Shown here: positions 18,244 through 26,777 of the stretch, piece by piece
Position numbering within the stretch: position 1 is the stretch's first letter
Layout: each line of letters opens with the position of its first letter
Source of the DNA: DATJZH01 sp052146815
GTDB lineage: Bacteria > Actinomycetota > Actinomycetes > Streptosporangiales > Streptosporangiaceae
Assembly (NCBI GenBank): GCA_052146815.1
Contig: JBKQMG010000197.1
Coordinates: 1 to 64,000, forward strand
Length of the DNA stretch: 64,000 bases
Direction of reading: 5' to 3'
Program-made: the position numbers and the translations under genes
The notes under the pieces: generated by a model
Told to the model about the DNA's origin: nothing
Databases searched by the model: none
What the model saw: the letters and a program-made list of their open reading frames with translations, nothing else

Positions 18244-18577
18244 GGCCTTCCTCGGTGGGGGTGATGTCCGGCAAGTCCAGGTAGGCGGAGCTTGTTGCCG
18301 TCCCGGCGGTGCGCGGGGGGGCGCCCCGCCAGGGCGCACGGAACTGTCTCTTCACTACCTGAAGTGCCTCGGTCCAAACCTGTTACCGCAGAAAAGGCCC
18401 CGCCCGCGGGCCTGCGGCTGCTGTCCAGCGCGGCGCCCGCGCCCGCTAGCTGCCAGGACGCAGCAGGTCCCGTCAGCCGGGCGACCGATATTTCTGCCGG
18501 CGGACAGGTAGCCGTAGGCTGCGAATCCCCCGGGAGGAGGCGGCAGTTGGCGGCAGAAGGATCTGCGGACCCGCGGC
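18244..18577. other. Intergenic stretch, no gene recognised
   Basis: This lies between the enolase remnant (minus) and a DUF6328 remnant (plus). No coding frame resembles a known family. It contains G7 and short C-runs around 18315-18330 and a GGGAGGAGG purine tract near 18531-18540. Confidence 0.35.
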
Positions 18578-18721
18578 ATGAGTCACAGGCGCAGCGCGAT
18601 GATCGCAAACCTGGCGGAATTGCTTCAGGAACTGCGGGTGGCCGGTCTCGGCGTTCAGGTCCTGTTCGGCGGCCTCTGGTTTGCCTTCCCGATCTCGCGC
18701 CGCCTGCCTCCTGACGCCTAA
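18578..18721 (+). pseudogene. DUF6328 membrane protein, N-terminal fragment
   Basis: 47 codons from ATG 18578. NLAELLQELRVAGLGVQVLF is the hallmark N-terminus of DUF6328 proteins (about 150 residues, four helices). After this the sequence degenerates (WFAFPISRRLPPDA) and stops at 18719-18721, overlapping the end of surE by four bases. Only the first helix remains. Confidence 0.7.
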
Positions 18722-19497
18722 GCCCCTGCGGAGGAGGACCAGGGCAGCCAGGAGGCCGGCGGCTCGCACAGCGGCTGCACCACGGTCACGGCCGCATAGC
18801 CGTCAGCGAGCAGTGCCGAGTCGCTTCCCGGTGCCGGCCCGCCCGCCGGCGCGGACATTGTCACCTGCAGGTAGTCCTGTGCTGCCTCGACGATGTTGAT
18901 CTGCACGGCGCCGAACTCGGCAAGGGGGCCCTGCCGTATGCCGCGCAGTTCGGCGGGCGGCACGTTGGGGATATTGACGTTCAGCACCTGGCCGGGCGGA
19001 AGGTCGCGCAGCAGCGGGATAACCTGCGCGGCGACAGCCTCCGCCGTGTCCCACTGCGGCGGCTGGGAGCCCGGATGGGCGTCGAGCGAGAAGGCGGCGG
19101 CGCGCACCCCGGCCGCTGCTGCGGTCATGGCGGCCCCGACGGTCCCGGAGTGCAGCACGGCCCGGCCGGTATTCGGCCCGAAGTTGATTCCGGACAGCAG
19201 AAGGTCCGGCTGAGCGCCGAAGGCCTTGCGGACAGCCGTGAACGCGATGAACGCGGGCACGGCCGGGAGCGCGTACCCGGGGACGTCTTCCAGGTCAGCG
19301 AGTTTCCTGCGCTCAAGCAGCACCCGCCCGTCCTTGCGCACGGCGGTGATCGACGCGCTGCTGCCGGACGCCTCGTGGTCGGGGGCGGCAATCACGACAT
19401 CGCACCCTGCGCCGACGGCCGCGCGGGCGAGCCGGCGCAGGCCCTCGCTCTCAATCCCGTCGTCATTGGTGACGACGGCGTGCGGGGAGCCGTTCAG
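18718..19497 (-). CDS. surE: 5'/3'-nucleotidase SurE, probable CTG start
   Basis: Divalent-metal nucleoside monophosphate phosphatase. The catalytic N-terminal motif AVVTNDDGIESEGL and later SGINFGPNTGRAVLHSGTVG are intact, and about 259 residues are encoded. No ATG, GTG or TTG lies upstream of the TNDDG motif in frame. The first conventional candidate, GTG 19395, falls after it and would remove metal ligands. A CTG at 19497-19495 forms a CTGA overlap with the stop of the upstream DUF1360 gene, like the ATGA overlaps used throughout this genome. It is therefore the likely coupled start. Confidence 0.82.
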   Translation of the reverse strand: MNGSPHAVVTNDDGIESEGLRRLARAAVGAGCDVVIAAPDHEASGSSASITAVRKDGRVLLERRKLADLEDVPGYALPAVPAFIAFTAVRKAFGAQPDLLLSGINFGPNTGRAVLHSGTVGAAMTAAAAGVRAAAFSLDAHPGSQPPQWDTAEAVAAQVIPLLRDLPPGQVLNVNIPNVPPAELRGIRQGPLAEFGAVQINIVEAAQDYLQVTMSAPAGGPAPGSDSALLADGYAAVTVVQPLCEPPASWLPWSSSAGA

Positions 19498-20027
19498 TGT
19501 TCCGCCGCCTGTTCCAGCAGCGCGTGACCGAAGTGAAGCAAGTCGGCGCCGGCCAGGGAACTCTGCATGGCGGTCACCAGCCGGGTGGCGCGAGGGGCGA
19601 AGACCAGTCCGGCAGTCAGCCCGGTGGCGATCCAGACGCTCGTGCAGAACGGGCAGTTCACCAGCTCGCCGATGGTCTTCTGGGCCCCGTGCCCGCGTAC
19701 TTCCTCCTGCAGTTCGGCAGGCCCGGAGACACCCGCGCAGGAGGTGAACGGGGCCCGCAGCGGGCTGGTCACCGAATCCTTGGCCGGCAGCCTGCTCAGC
19801 TTGTGCGTGGCCGCCGCGCCGAGGACGACATCCAGCGGCGACACCCAGTCGGGAAGCTCGCGGTGGCTGAGCCGGGCGGCGGCGGCCAGCGAGCCCACCA
19901 GCGCTGAGTAGAAGCTCATCGTGGCGATGTAACCGCCCAGCGGCCGGTCTGCGCCTCCGGCATAACGGTCGCGCTGGGTTCGTGCCTGGTCTGCGAGCCT
20001 GCTGCTCATCTCGGTGATTGTGGCCAT
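19494..20027 (-). CDS. DUF1360 protein
   Basis: 177 residues from ATG 20027. PLDVVLGAAATHKLSRLPAK, followed by FTSCAGVSGPAELQEEVRG and ELVNCPFCTSVWIATGL, is the conserved core of DUF1360. The CPFC pair after a helix and the THKLSR motif are diagnostic. Two to three membrane helices are predicted from hydrophobicity. Function unknown, often linked to sporulation or envelope. surE begins at its stop codon. Confidence 0.8.
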   Translation of the reverse strand: MATITEMSSRLADQARTQRDRYAGGADRPLGGYIATMSFYSALVGSLAAAARLSHRELPDWVSPLDVVLGAAATHKLSRLPAKDSVTSPLRAPFTSCAGVSGPAELQEEVRGHGAQKTIGELVNCPFCTSVWIATGLTAGLVFAPRATRLVTAMQSSLAGADLLHFGHALLEQAAEH

Positions 20028-20458
20028 GTCGCTGCGGCTACCCGCAGGCGGCCCGGCCAACCCTGCCCCGTGGGCACTGGGTGCCGGGGAGTGAGGCGGC
20101 CGCCGGCGTGGTAGGGGAACAAGCTGTGGCATGCGCAGGCGCCCAGCTGCGGGCCTTGCGGCCGCAGCCCGGCCAGGCCAGGCTGTCAGCGACCTGCTGA
20201 ACGGTCCCTCGGCGCAGACCGATTCCGACAAAGCCCACACGACCCAGGTGGCGGGCGTGGAGCGCGAAGACGACGGCAAGCCGCCGCGCGTCTCGCGGGT
20301 CGGGAAAGCGGTGCCGGGCAAGCCCGATGGCGAGCTCGCCCCTTAGCAGGCTCGCAGGGGGACTAGTCTGCGGGAACTGCCCGCCGGGGCCGCCCGCGCC
20401 GGCGGGCCCGGCGGGAACGGCCCCGCATCAGCAATGAGACGGTGGGTAGGCATCCGGC
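20028..20458. other. Intergenic stretch with a possible unrecognised coding remnant
   Basis: The region lies between DUF1360 (minus) and the CHAD protein (plus). On the minus strand, from about 20340 to 20180, the frame reading LARHRFPDPRDARRLAVVFA and GFVGIGLRRGTVQQVADSLA has protein-like composition but no clear start and no family I recognise. It may be a remnant. Nothing else was seen. Confidence 0.3.
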
Positions 20459-21979
20459 ATGGCAACCGAGGTCACCGAGACAGAGCGCAAGTACGAGGCG
20501 GAGCCAGGTGCCCCGCTGCCGGACCTCGCCGAGCTGCCGATGGTCGCAGCGCAAGAGGAGCCTGCGGAGCAGACGCTGCGGGCCGAGTATTTCGACACCG
20601 CCGACCTGCGCCTGATCCGGGGCGGCATCACGCTGCGCCGCCGTCGCGGCGGCACCGATGCCGGCTGGCACCTGAAACTGCCCGCGGGGCCTGATTCCCG
20701 TACCGAGATCCGGCTGCCGCTCGGCCGGGCCGTCCGCAAGGTACCCGCCGAGCTGGCCGCCCTGGTACGCGCGCAGGCCCGCGGTGGCGAGCTGCGGCCG
20801 GTGGCGCTGATCACCACGACGCGCCGGCTCCGGGTGCTGCTGGACGACACCGGGGCGTCGCTGGCTGAGGTCGCCGTCGATGAGGTCTCGGCGGAGGCGA
20901 TGGGAGAAGCCGCTGCGCTGTCCCGGTGGAATGAGGTCGAGGTCGAGCTGACCGGCGGCGATACCCGGCTGCTGAACGCGGTAGATAAGCGCCTGCGCCA
21001 CGGCGGGCTGCACCCCTCGGGCCGTCAGGCCAAGCTCGAGCGGGCCCTGGCCGGGCAGCTGCCGCCCGAGACCAGCCCGCCGGAGCTTTCGCCGCGCTCG
21101 CCTGCGGCGGATGTCGCCCTCGCTTACGCCGCGGCGCAGGTTGCGGCGCTGACGGCCCTGGATCCGCAGGTCCGCCGGGACCAGGCGGACTCGGTCCACA
21201 AGATGCGCGTGGCGGGCCGCCGGCTGCGCGCCACGCTCAGATCGTTCGACACGGTGCTGCTGCGTGCCCGTACCCGGCAGCTCAGCGCTGAGCTGACATG
21301 GCTGGGCAGCGTGCTCGGCGCGGCCCGCGACGCCGAGGTCCTGGCTGCCCGGCTGCAGTCCGACCTGGACCAGCTGCCCGCCGAGCTGGTGCTCGGGCCC
21401 GCGTCGGCGCGGCTGCGCGAGCATTTCGCCCCGGTGGAGGCCGCGGCTCGCGAGGCTGTGCTGGCGGCGCTGAACTCAGACCGCTATCTCACCCTGCTGT
21501 CGGGTCTAGACACGCTGCTCGCTGATCCGCCGCTCGCCCCGGACGCCCGCCTGCCCGCGGCGAAGCTGATCCCGGCCGCGGTCCGCCGTGCGCGCCGCCG
21601 GGTCCGGACCCGCATGCGCCGCGCCTGGGAGACCCCGGCCGGACCGGCCAGGGACGCGGCCCTGCACGAGACCCGCAAGGCGGCCAAGGATGCCCGGTAC
21701 GCCGCCGAGGCCGCGAGCGCCGCGTTCGGTCGGGATGCCGCGCGCCTCGCCACGCGCATGAAGGAAGTCCAGTCGGTGCTCGGTGACCACCACGACAGCG
21801 TGGTGGCACGCTCCACGGTGCGGGATCTGGCTATCGCCGCCGGCCTGGCGGGGGAGAACGCGTTCAGCTTCGGCATCCTCTACGAGCAGGACGCGGACCG
21901 GGCTCGCGCCCTGGAACATCAGGCTCAGGAGGCCCTGGCCGGCGCCTTCGAGCCGCGTCCCAGCAGGTGGCTCGGATAG
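20459..21979 (+). CDS. CYTH and CHAD domain protein
   Basis: 506 residues from ATG 20459. The N-terminal CYTH domain (about 1-200) has the ETERKYEAEP signature, the basic cluster GITLRRRRGGTDAGWHLKLP and acidic metal ligands (EVEVEL). The C-terminal CHAD domain (about 220-500) is helical with conserved His/Arg: DSVHKMRVAGRRLRATLRSF and HETRKAAKDARYAAEA. CYTH proteins bind or hydrolyse triphosphates and CHAD domains bind inorganic polyphosphate, so a polyphosphate-linked role is likely. Single gene, both domains intact. Confidence 0.92.
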   Translation: MATEVTETERKYEAEPGAPLPDLAELPMVAAQEEPAEQTLRAEYFDTADLRLIRGGITLRRRRGGTDAGWHLKLPAGPDSRTEIRLPLGRAVRKVPAELAALVRAQARGGELRPVALITTTRRLRVLLDDTGASLAEVAVDEVSAEAMGEAAALSRWNEVEVELTGGDTRLLNAVDKRLRHGGLHPSGRQAKLERALAGQLPPETSPPELSPRSPAADVALAYAAAQVAALTALDPQVRRDQADSVHKMRVAGRRLRATLRSFDTVLLRARTRQLSAELTWLGSVLGAARDAEVLAARLQSDLDQLPAELVLGPASARLREHFAPVEAAAREAVLAALNSDRYLTLLSGLDTLLADPPLAPDARLPAAKLIPAAVRRARRRVRTRMRRAWETPAGPARDAALHETRKAAKDARYAAEAASAAFGRDAARLATRMKEVQSVLGDHHDSVVARSTVRDLAIAAGLAGENAFSFGILYEQDADRARALEHQAQEALAGAFEPRPSRWLG

Positions 21980-21981
21980 CG

Positions 21982-22230
21982 CTAGCGGTGACCCGCTGCA
22001 GCGAGCACCTCCTCTGCGGCGGGCTTGCTGAGCGAGACCCGGACGGGGGCGGCGGCCAGCCGGGGGAGCTCACGGCCGGAACTGGCCAGTGCGGCCAGCG
22101 CGTCCGGCTGGCCGGGCAGATTCAGCCTGCGCGCCGTCGAGCACCCTGGCGTCCAGGTAAGGAGCCACCTCCGGCCAGATGCCCTGGACCTCGCGCAGGA
22201 AGATGTCGGCGGCCGGGTCCTGGTCAGGCG
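21982..22230 (-). pseudogene. Unidentified C-terminal gene fragment, possibly HhH-type endonuclease
   Basis: The minus strand reads AADIFLREVQGIWPEVAPYL and DARVLDG, then in another frame LNLPGQPDALAALASSG and ELPRLAAAPVRVSLSKPAAE, ending at a TAG at 21982. The pattern resembles the end of an actinobacterial helix-hairpin-helix endonuclease-like family, but I am not sure of the family. A frameshift at about 22130 and the missing N-terminus make it a remnant lying against the MEDS-protein stop. Confidence 0.4.
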
Positions 22231-23231
22231 GCGATGATGGGTTCCTGATTGTGGCGGCTGGGCACGTGCAGCCGGATGGTGGTTGTGCCGTCTACCGTGC
22301 GGATCTCGGTCCGCTCGCAGAGCTGGGCCGTCAGCCAGAGGCCGTCGCCCGGCCGGGGGCGCAGGGTGGCCGGGCGGAGGCCGAGGAAAGGATCGGCGGC
22401 CGGGGAATGTTCCTGGCGGAAGTCGACCACAACGGTACCGGGCTGTTCCCAGATGCGCACGGCGGCAGTCCCGCTCGCCTGGTGCTTGAGGTAGCTGGCC
22501 GCCTCGGCGGCCGCCTGGACTAGCAGGGCCGCGCGTTCGGGCGGCAGGCCATGGGCGGCGGCGCGGCTGGCGACATACTGGCGCAGGCCGCGCAGGTAGC
22601 CGTTGAAGTAATAGCTGGTGGCGCCGTCGGGCGGCTGCGCCAGCGGCGGGTCCTCGCAGGCGAGCGCGAAGTCCTCCGGGTCGGCATAATCCGCGCTCGC
22701 GGTGACCCGGGTGCCGTCGATAGCCGCCGGGTGGGTCGCGCGAGCCCCGGCGACGATGGCCGGGTCGGCGTTCCTGCTGTCGTACGGGCAGATCATCGAG
22801 ATCGTGGTGTCGGCCAGCGCCACGTTCAGCGCCGATTCCATCCGGGCCCACGCCGTCACGTCACGGGCGGGACGGCCGGTCCACACCGGCTCGGCAAGGA
22901 TCGCGATCCGGCCGCCGCCGGCGCCTGCTCGCTGTTGCCAGTAACGGTGGAATGCCGCGATCCGCTGCGGCGGCCGGCGGCCGAAGAACGCGGACTCGGC
23001 GTAGTCCACCTCGGACCCGCGTGTGCCGAGCGTGTCGCCGATCAGCTCCAGGTTGGCCGCCGTGGTCACGGCCAGCACGGGGCGCCCGGCCGACAGGCCT
23101 GCCTCCAGGAACGGCACCGCCATCTCCAGGAACTCCCGGTCACTGTCGTAGACGCAGGCCAGGTGCTCAAATCGGATAGCCGGCGCGACGCCCCGCTCAG
23201 GCCCGCACTGCTGGGGACTGTCGGTGGACAT
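22224..23231 (-). CDS. MEDS-domain sensor with RsbW-like ATPase domain
   Basis: 335 residues from ATG 23231. The N-terminal half (RFEHLACVYDSDREFLEMAV, then FLEAGLSAGRPVLAVTT) is a MEDS/DcmR sensory domain. The C-terminal 130 residues are a GHKL ATPase of the anti-sigma type (RAALLVQAAAEAASYLKH, later GDGLWLTAQLCERTEIRT). At the N-box, where EVATNS-type sequences carry the Mg-ATP ligand Asn, this protein has EAASYL (Asn to Tyr). Kinase activity is therefore doubtful. The start overlaps the STAS gene stop by one base (TGATG), implying a two-gene unit. Confidence 0.85.
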   Translation of the reverse strand: MSTDSPQQCGPERGVAPAIRFEHLACVYDSDREFLEMAVPFLEAGLSAGRPVLAVTTAANLELIGDTLGTRGSEVDYAESAFFGRRPPQRIAAFHRYWQQRAGAGGGRIAILAEPVWTGRPARDVTAWARMESALNVALADTTISMICPYDSRNADPAIVAGARATHPAAIDGTRVTASADYADPEDFALACEDPPLAQPPDGATSYYFNGYLRGLRQYVASRAAAHGLPPERAALLVQAAAEAASYLKHQASGTAAVRIWEQPGTVVVDFRQEHSPAADPFLGLRPATLRPRPGDGLWLTAQLCERTEIRTVDGTTTIRLHVPSRHNQEPIIAA

Positions 23232-23659
23232 CAAGCCTCCATCCGGTCCTGGCGGCGCGGCTGGGCCTGATACAGAACGTCGGCCTGCGTCTCGCGGGCG
23301 TGGCCGTCGGCTCCTGCGCGTCCCGTCACGCACAGGCCCGGCGTGGCATTCCAGCCCACGATCGCCAGCACCGTCTGCAGCTGGGCCGGAACGTTGTGCA
23401 GGATGACGTAACGGCCGGCGCCGCCATCACGGGCGGACGTCATATCCACGATGGCCCGAAGCCCTGCCAGGTCGCAGTAAGCGACTCCGGCCAGGTCAAC
23501 GTGGAGTTCGGCGGGACCGTCGGCGACCGTCCGGAGCGCCCCCATCAGGCCGGGATAGGTACTCTCGTCAATCTCGCCGCGGACAGTGAGCCGCGGCGGA
23601 TCGTCGGCGCGCATGATCTGGAGCACGCCGTCGTCGTATATCGACTGTCCGTTCACCAT
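23231..23659 (-). CDS. STAS-domain protein (anti-anti-sigma-like)
   Basis: 142 residues from ATG 23659. The fold is recognisable from LTVRGEIDESTYPGLMGAL and AELHVDLAGVAYCDLAGLRA. In SpoIIAA/RsbV proteins the loop reads DS(S/A)G and its Ser is phosphorylated by the partner kinase. Here it reads CDLAGL with no Ser or Thr, so phospho-switching is unlikely. The C-terminal 35 residues are basic and Gln-rich. It is coupled to the MEDS/ATPase gene. Confidence 0.82.
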   Translation of the reverse strand: MVNGQSIYDDGVLQIMRADDPPRLTVRGEIDESTYPGLMGALRTVADGPAELHVDLAGVAYCDLAGLRAIVDMTSARDGGAGRYVILHNVPAQLQTVLAIVGWNATPGLCVTGRAGADGHARETQADVLYQAQPRRQDRMEA

Positions 23660-24049
23660 GGTAGATACACCCCGTCGAGGCGCATATACATCCCCTTTTA
23701 GCGGTTCACGATATCGTGCGGCCACTACGGTCAGTCAACGTGGCTGCCGTGAAGGCGGCCTGACTTCCTGCGGGCGTTCGGCAGCCGAGCGGAGGGGGCG
23801 CTGATCGGGCGGCCAGGGAATGCGGCCTGCTGTGCGGCCAGCAGGGACGAGGGCGAAAAGCGGCTGCGCAGTCCCGCAATCGCGGAGTGTGCAAAAGGTG
23901 CATCTTCGGGGGAAATGTGACCGGTGGCGGACCTCTCTGCCGGCGGTGAAACAGCCGGAACCGGGCGTCTGCGGCCAGCGGCGCCTGTTTGATTAGGCGG
24001 CTGCGGGGGAGTCCGGGGGCGTCCTAATCCCCGCCCCCGGGAGGCCGCC
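23660..24049. other. Divergent intergenic region
   Basis: This lies between the STAS gene (minus) and a membrane protein gene (plus). No gene recognised. An AT-richer stretch (GCATATACATCCCCTTTTAG at 23681-23700) directly upstream of the STAS gene may hold its promoter. A CACGATATCGTG palindrome is at 23707-23718. The plus-strand gene has a GGGAGG ribosome site. Confidence 0.45.
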
Positions 24050-24769
24050 ATGTCCGCTGGGACAATTGCCGCCATTGTCATCGTGATCGTCATCGTCGTC
24101 GCAGCAGCCCAGACAGCCAGGAGCCGCCGGCGCAAGCTGCAGGAGCGGTTCGGGCCGGAATATAACCGGGCTGTGGAACAGCACGAGAGCCGGCGGCAGG
24201 CGGAGACAGAACTCGCCGCACGCGAGCGGCGGGTGCGCGATCTGGACATCAGGCCGCTGGATCCCGCCGCGCGGACCCGGTATGCCGAGCGCTGGGCGCT
24301 CGTCCAGGAACAGTTCGTCGAAACCCCCGGACCGGCGACGGTCGAGGCGCATGCGCTGGTGATTACGGTAATGCGGGAACGCGGTTACCCGACCGACGAC
24401 CCCAATCAGATGGCAGCGGACCTGTCCGTCGAGCACGCGGCCACGCTGGACCATTACCGGCTGGCGTCGGCGTTCGCGCAGCGCGCCAGTTCCGGTGCCG
24501 CCTCTACAGAAGAGCTAAGGCAGGCGATGCTGCATTACCGGGCGCTCTTCCAGGACCTGCTCGGCGTGCCAGAGAGCAGCGTGGCAGGGAACAGCGTGGG
24601 GACGGCAAGCACTACGGCGGGCACTCCCGCGATGCCGCCATCGGCCGAGGATGCGGTTCCTGCAGGACCCGCTGTTCCTGCGCCCGATCAGCCAGGTCCT
24701 GAGGCCGCCCAGGCCAGACCTGCGGGAGGATCGGCGCCAGGCGCTGACGAGAACGCGCAGGTGCGCTGA
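24050..24769 (+). CDS. Membrane-anchored hypothetical protein with helical domain
   Basis: 239 residues from ATG 24050 (GGGAGG upstream). One N-terminal membrane helix (TIAAIVIVIVIVVAAAQTA) is followed by a basic stop-transfer RSRRRKLQERFG. A helical, charged domain follows (RYAERWALVQEQFVETPGPA, ELRQAMLHYRALFQDLL). The C-terminal 70 residues are Ala/Pro/Gly-rich and probably disordered. Similar proteins are widespread in actinobacteria as conserved hypotheticals. No catalytic motif is seen. Confidence 0.7.
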   Translation: MSAGTIAAIVIVIVIVVAAAQTARSRRRKLQERFGPEYNRAVEQHESRRQAETELAARERRVRDLDIRPLDPAARTRYAERWALVQEQFVETPGPATVEAHALVITVMRERGYPTDDPNQMAADLSVEHAATLDHYRLASAFAQRASSGAASTEELRQAMLHYRALFQDLLGVPESSVAGNSVGTASTTAGTPAMPPSAEDAVPAGPAVPAPDQPGPEAAQARPAGGSAPGADENAQVR

Positions 24770-25219
24770 GTGCCGTGCCGGGTGCGTGAGGGCCGGTGCC
24801 CCGAGGGCCAGGGCGCACTGGCCGCTGACCGGCGCTGGGCTCCCGGGGTGCCTGAGTGCCCGGTGCGAAGGAGCAAACTAAAGTCGGCTAAAGCTGTTTG
24901 CGAATCCGTGTGCAGGAAAGACGATTGCTGAAGAAGTGGGGAGGTGCTGCGACATCCCCCGTCAGCAGCGCCGGGCCCGCCGGAAGGGCCTGGCGGCGTC
25001 GCTGAAGGACGCACGCTGCTGACAGGAAAGTCGCCGAGCGCTCATGAGACGTTCCGCGGGAGCGGCGGTATGCCGCTCCGAGACCAGTGACAGGGCGGTC
25101 CTGGCAGTCCCGGGAGCCCTGATTTGGCCGTATCTCCAGTGCCCCGAGGAGGGCATCAGGTCAGCCGCCCTGGCGCGGCGGGACTTTAGACCCTGTTCCC
25201 TCGTCACAGACCCGGCATC
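24770..25219. other. Intergenic region, no gene recognised
   Basis: 450 bases between the membrane protein and the MarR-type regulator. Frames on both strands are short or compositionally odd. The sequence around 24869-24910 is relatively AT-rich (GGAGCAAACTAAAGTCGG) and could hold a promoter. No RNA gene or clear hairpin was identified. Confidence 0.35.
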
Positions 25220-25714
25220 ATGCTTGGTGTGAACGTGAGGACCATGCATGGGTTGCCGGATGAGTCCGAGACAGGCCAGATTGAGCTTGACCTGGCTGAG
25301 CGCGGGCTCGGCGCGCTGATCGAGGCGTGCGAGCGAGCTGCGGAAGAGATCGGAGCCGTGATCCCGCAGGCGCAGCTGCGCGCACTGATGATCATCGACC
25401 GGGCTGGCCGTCTGAACCTGAGCCAGCTCGCCACCGCGGTCAGTGCCTCAGCCTCCGCGACGAGCAGGTTGTGCGACAGGATGGAGCAGGCCGGCCTGAT
25501 TACTCGTGATCGCGACTCTGCCTGCCGGCGTGAGATCGTGCTGCTGCCGGCCGAATCGGGCCGTCGGCTGGCGGAGTGGGTCCGGGGACGGCGCAGGGCC
25601 GCGCTCGCCAACTTGCTCGAGACGATGACCCCCGATGGCCGTGAGGCCCTGGCCAGAGGCCTGGATGAGCTAGCCGTGGCCGCAGGCGGCCAGGCGGCCG
25701 CTAAGTCCGCCTAG
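25220..25714 (+). CDS. MarR-family transcriptional regulator
   Basis: 164 residues from ATG 25220; ATG 25244 with GAGG close upstream is an alternative. The winged-helix core reads AQLRALMIIDRAGRLNLSQL, then VSASASATSRLCDRMEQAGL, and the wing RDRDSACRREIVLLPAESG. A helical N-terminus (LAERGLGALIEACERAAEEI) would dimerise. It is the intact version of the decayed copy at 8099-8526. Targets unknown. Confidence 0.85.
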   Translation: MLGVNVRTMHGLPDESETGQIELDLAERGLGALIEACERAAEEIGAVIPQAQLRALMIIDRAGRLNLSQLATAVSASASATSRLCDRMEQAGLITRDRDSACRREIVLLPAESGRRLAEWVRGRRRAALANLLETMTPDGREALARGLDELAVAAGGQAAAKSA

Positions 25715-25727
25715 CTGATAACTCGGT

Positions 25728-25955
25728 ATGGCTGCCGTAGGGCTGGGGCGGCTCGGCCATGCCCGACACGTCAGGAGCGGCGAAGGCCGCGTGCGCCGCG
25801 GCGGCGCGTGCGCCTGCCGCCGACAGCACGTCGGCGAGGGCGACCAGGCCGCCATGATCGTCGAGGTGGGCGGCGGCATCCGCGCTTACACCTGCGAGGA
25901 CGGGCCCCTGCTGGACGGGTACTCGCTCGGCGAGCGCTGCACCGGCGCCCGCGGC
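25728..25955 (+). pseudogene. Aldose 1-epimerase, N-terminal fragment
   Basis: The frame from ATG 25728 reads GEGDQAAMIVEVGGGIRAYT, then EDGPLLDGYSLGERCTGARG. This matches the first beta strands of actinobacterial galactose mutarotase-like proteins (VVVEVGGGLRxY, DGARG). About 75 residues remain of roughly 300. The frame continues without a break into sulfite-oxidase-type sequence at about 25956, producing an in-frame chimera. Confidence 0.7.
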
Positions 25956-26326
25956 CGGCTGTCCGACGGCTCGGTGGCGGTCAATTCCGATATTCTCTGC
26001 CCGGTGACGGCGTCACCCTGCCCGCCGGACCTACCGAGATCACCGGGTACGCCCTCGCCGGCGACGACCGCCGCGTCCCGCGCGTGGACATGTCCGTCGA
26101 CGGCGGCCGCCGCTGGCGGCAGGCCGAGCTGGGGGAGGAGGCCGGTCCCTGGGCGTGGCGGCAGTGGCGCCTCACCGCTGAACTGCGGCCCGGCGAGACC
26201 GAGATCCTCGCCCGTGCCTGGGACAGTGCCGCCGCCCTGCAGCCAGAGTCACCAGCCCAGCTGTGGAATCCGAAGAGATACGCCAACAACTCCTGGGCCC
26301 GCGTCCGCGTGACCGTGCGGGCCTGA
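25956..26326 (+). pseudogene. Molybdopterin sulfite-oxidase-type protein, C-terminal dimerisation-domain fragment
   Basis: GSVAVNSDILCP (in the frame of the epimerase fragment) followed by GDGVTLPAGPTEITGYALAG in the next frame (one C missing at about 26000) is the start of the Mo-co dimerisation domain. VDMSVDGGRRWRQAELGEE, then AQLWNPKRYANNSWARVRVT, completes it to the stop at 26326. The heme/Moco-binding domain is gone. The result is a fused double remnant. Confidence 0.8.
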
Positions 26327-26339
26327 CGTAACTGGCCAG

Positions 26340-26612
26340 CTAGGCGGCGGAGGCCTTCTGCGCCTCGTTGCGGTCGCGCAGCAGCTGCCGCTCCTCGTCG
26401 GTAGTGCCGCCCCAGACGCCGTGCACCTGGCGAGACGCCAGCGCGTAGGACAGGCACTGCGCCTGCACCTGGCACTGCCCGCAGACGGCCTTGGCCCTGG
26501 CCACTTCGCGCGCGCCCGCTCCGAGCGAGGAGATCGGGAAGAATATTTCCGGATCCGCCGACTGGCATGCGGCGAGCGACCACCAGTCGGAGCGGACGTC
26601 AGAAGCGGCCAT
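26340..26612 (-). CDS. WhiB-family Fe-S transcription factor
   Basis: 90 residues from ATG 26612 (CGAGGTG upstream). Four cysteines, in ACQSADPEIFFP and AVCGQCQVQAQCLSYAL, coordinate a [4Fe-4S] cluster. The turn GVWGGTTDEERQLLRDRNE is the diagnostic GVWGG plus basic helix that contacts DNA or sigma factor. WhiB proteins sense redox or NO. The gene stands alone between remnants. Confidence 0.93.
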   Translation of the reverse strand: MAASDVRSDWWSLAACQSADPEIFFPISSLGAGAREVARAKAVCGQCQVQAQCLSYALASRQVHGVWGGTTDEERQLLRDRNEAQKASAA

Positions 26613-26777
26613 CAAGACACCTCGCCATGTGCGAAAAACAGCGGTGCGGCCGTCGTAGCAGCCGCGTATGCCGTTGTCCGCTGCCCAGCGCGAGGCGCGA
26701 TACTCGTCGCGGCACAAAATTCCCGCGTGTCAGGTGGGTCACAAATTTCCCGCTCAGCCGCGCCGGGGGCAGCTACA

